From positions 1 to 5,236 of the forward strand of contig JBEKCP010000436.1 of NCBI GenBank assembly GCA_050014815.1: DNA of 5,236 nucleotides, read 5' to 3'. Positions 5,179 to 5,236 of this stretch are shown piece after piece. The notes under the pieces are model-generated. The model worked only from the letters and a program-made list of their open reading frames with translations, was not told the origin of the DNA and did no database searches. Numbering within the stretch: position 1 is the stretch's first letter; each line of letters starts with the position of its first letter. A program made the translations under genes and the position numbers. Source of the DNA: JBEKCP01 sp050014815 (GTDB lineage: Bacteria > Planctomycetota > Planctomycetia > Pirellulales > Thermoguttaceae).

Positions 5179-5236
5179 CGTTTAGCGGGCGGGCCGGGTA
5201 CCCTCTGGGTGCGCCGTGTCTGCCCAAAACACGGCG
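5179..5236 (+). repeat. Further copy of the CGTTTAGCGGGCGGGC repeat, cut by window end
   Basis: Bases 5179-5194 repeat exactly the first 16 bases of the left arm at 2067-2082. The sequence then differs, with GGGTACCC at 5196-5203, and ends in an 8-bp stem, CGCCGTGT (5212-5219) and ACACGGCG (5229-5236) with a 9-nt loop. The second strand of the stem is the last sequence of the window, so it is probably the start of the right arm of a longer inverted repeat like that at 2067-2135. It could act at the 3' end of the maf transcript. No T tract is visible within the window. Confidence 0.65.

Noticed and set aside
4436..5227. - strand open frame opposite maf
   Set aside because: It is a shadow of the Maf gene, low complexity and ending in repeat-derived residues; no family motif.

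Overview
The window looks like ordinary chromosome from a GC-rich bacterium, most likely a planctomycete. This is an inference from three things: the coding GC content, the Hanks-type kinase with its planctomycete-style N-terminal helical region and bare C-terminal membrane anchor, and the scarcity of clear Shine-Dalgarno sites. No rRNA or other taxonomic marker is present.

Layout, left to right. (1) The last codons of pyrB (aspartate carbamoyltransferase) lead, after a gap filled with repeats, into a complete pyrC (class I dihydroorotase). pyrC overlaps by 34 bp a small NYN/YacP-type nuclease gene. All three read on the + strand and look like one transcription unit carrying steps 2 and 3 of UMP synthesis. 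(2) A perfect 26-bp inverted repeat sits between the converging ends of the nuclease gene and a - strand gene pair. (3) That pair is an RluA-family pseudouridine synthase followed, 23 nt later, by a membrane-anchored Ser/Thr protein kinase. (4) A divergent intergenic region of about 225 bp holds two identical 66-bp tandem repeats and a weak promoter candidate. (5) A complete Maf-family nucleotide pyrophosphatase gene reads on the + strand. (6) The window ends inside another copy of the inverted-repeat family.

The genes are housekeeping in type, and no defence or other new multi-gene system is visible. The most unusual content is a modular repeat. Each copy has a GGGGC(G/T)AGG-like left edge, a run of 7-bp units whose purine position toggles between A and G, and then the same GGAAA-linked 9-bp hairpin (arms CCCCGCGAC / GTCGCGGGG, loop TGC). 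At the pyrB-pyrC junction the run is 21 G-rich heptads (RGGGATY), a strong G-quadruplex candidate on the coding strand. At the rluA-maf junction it is four AT-rich heptads (ATTTTRG), and the whole module is duplicated in tandem. The heptad length, purine toggle, left edge and hairpin are kept while the heptad sequence differs. At both sites the module touches a gene end: it supplies the pyrB stop codon, and it abuts the apparent TTG start of the pseudouridine synthase. A second repeat family (CGTTTAGCGGGCGGGC arms) lies just after stop codons.
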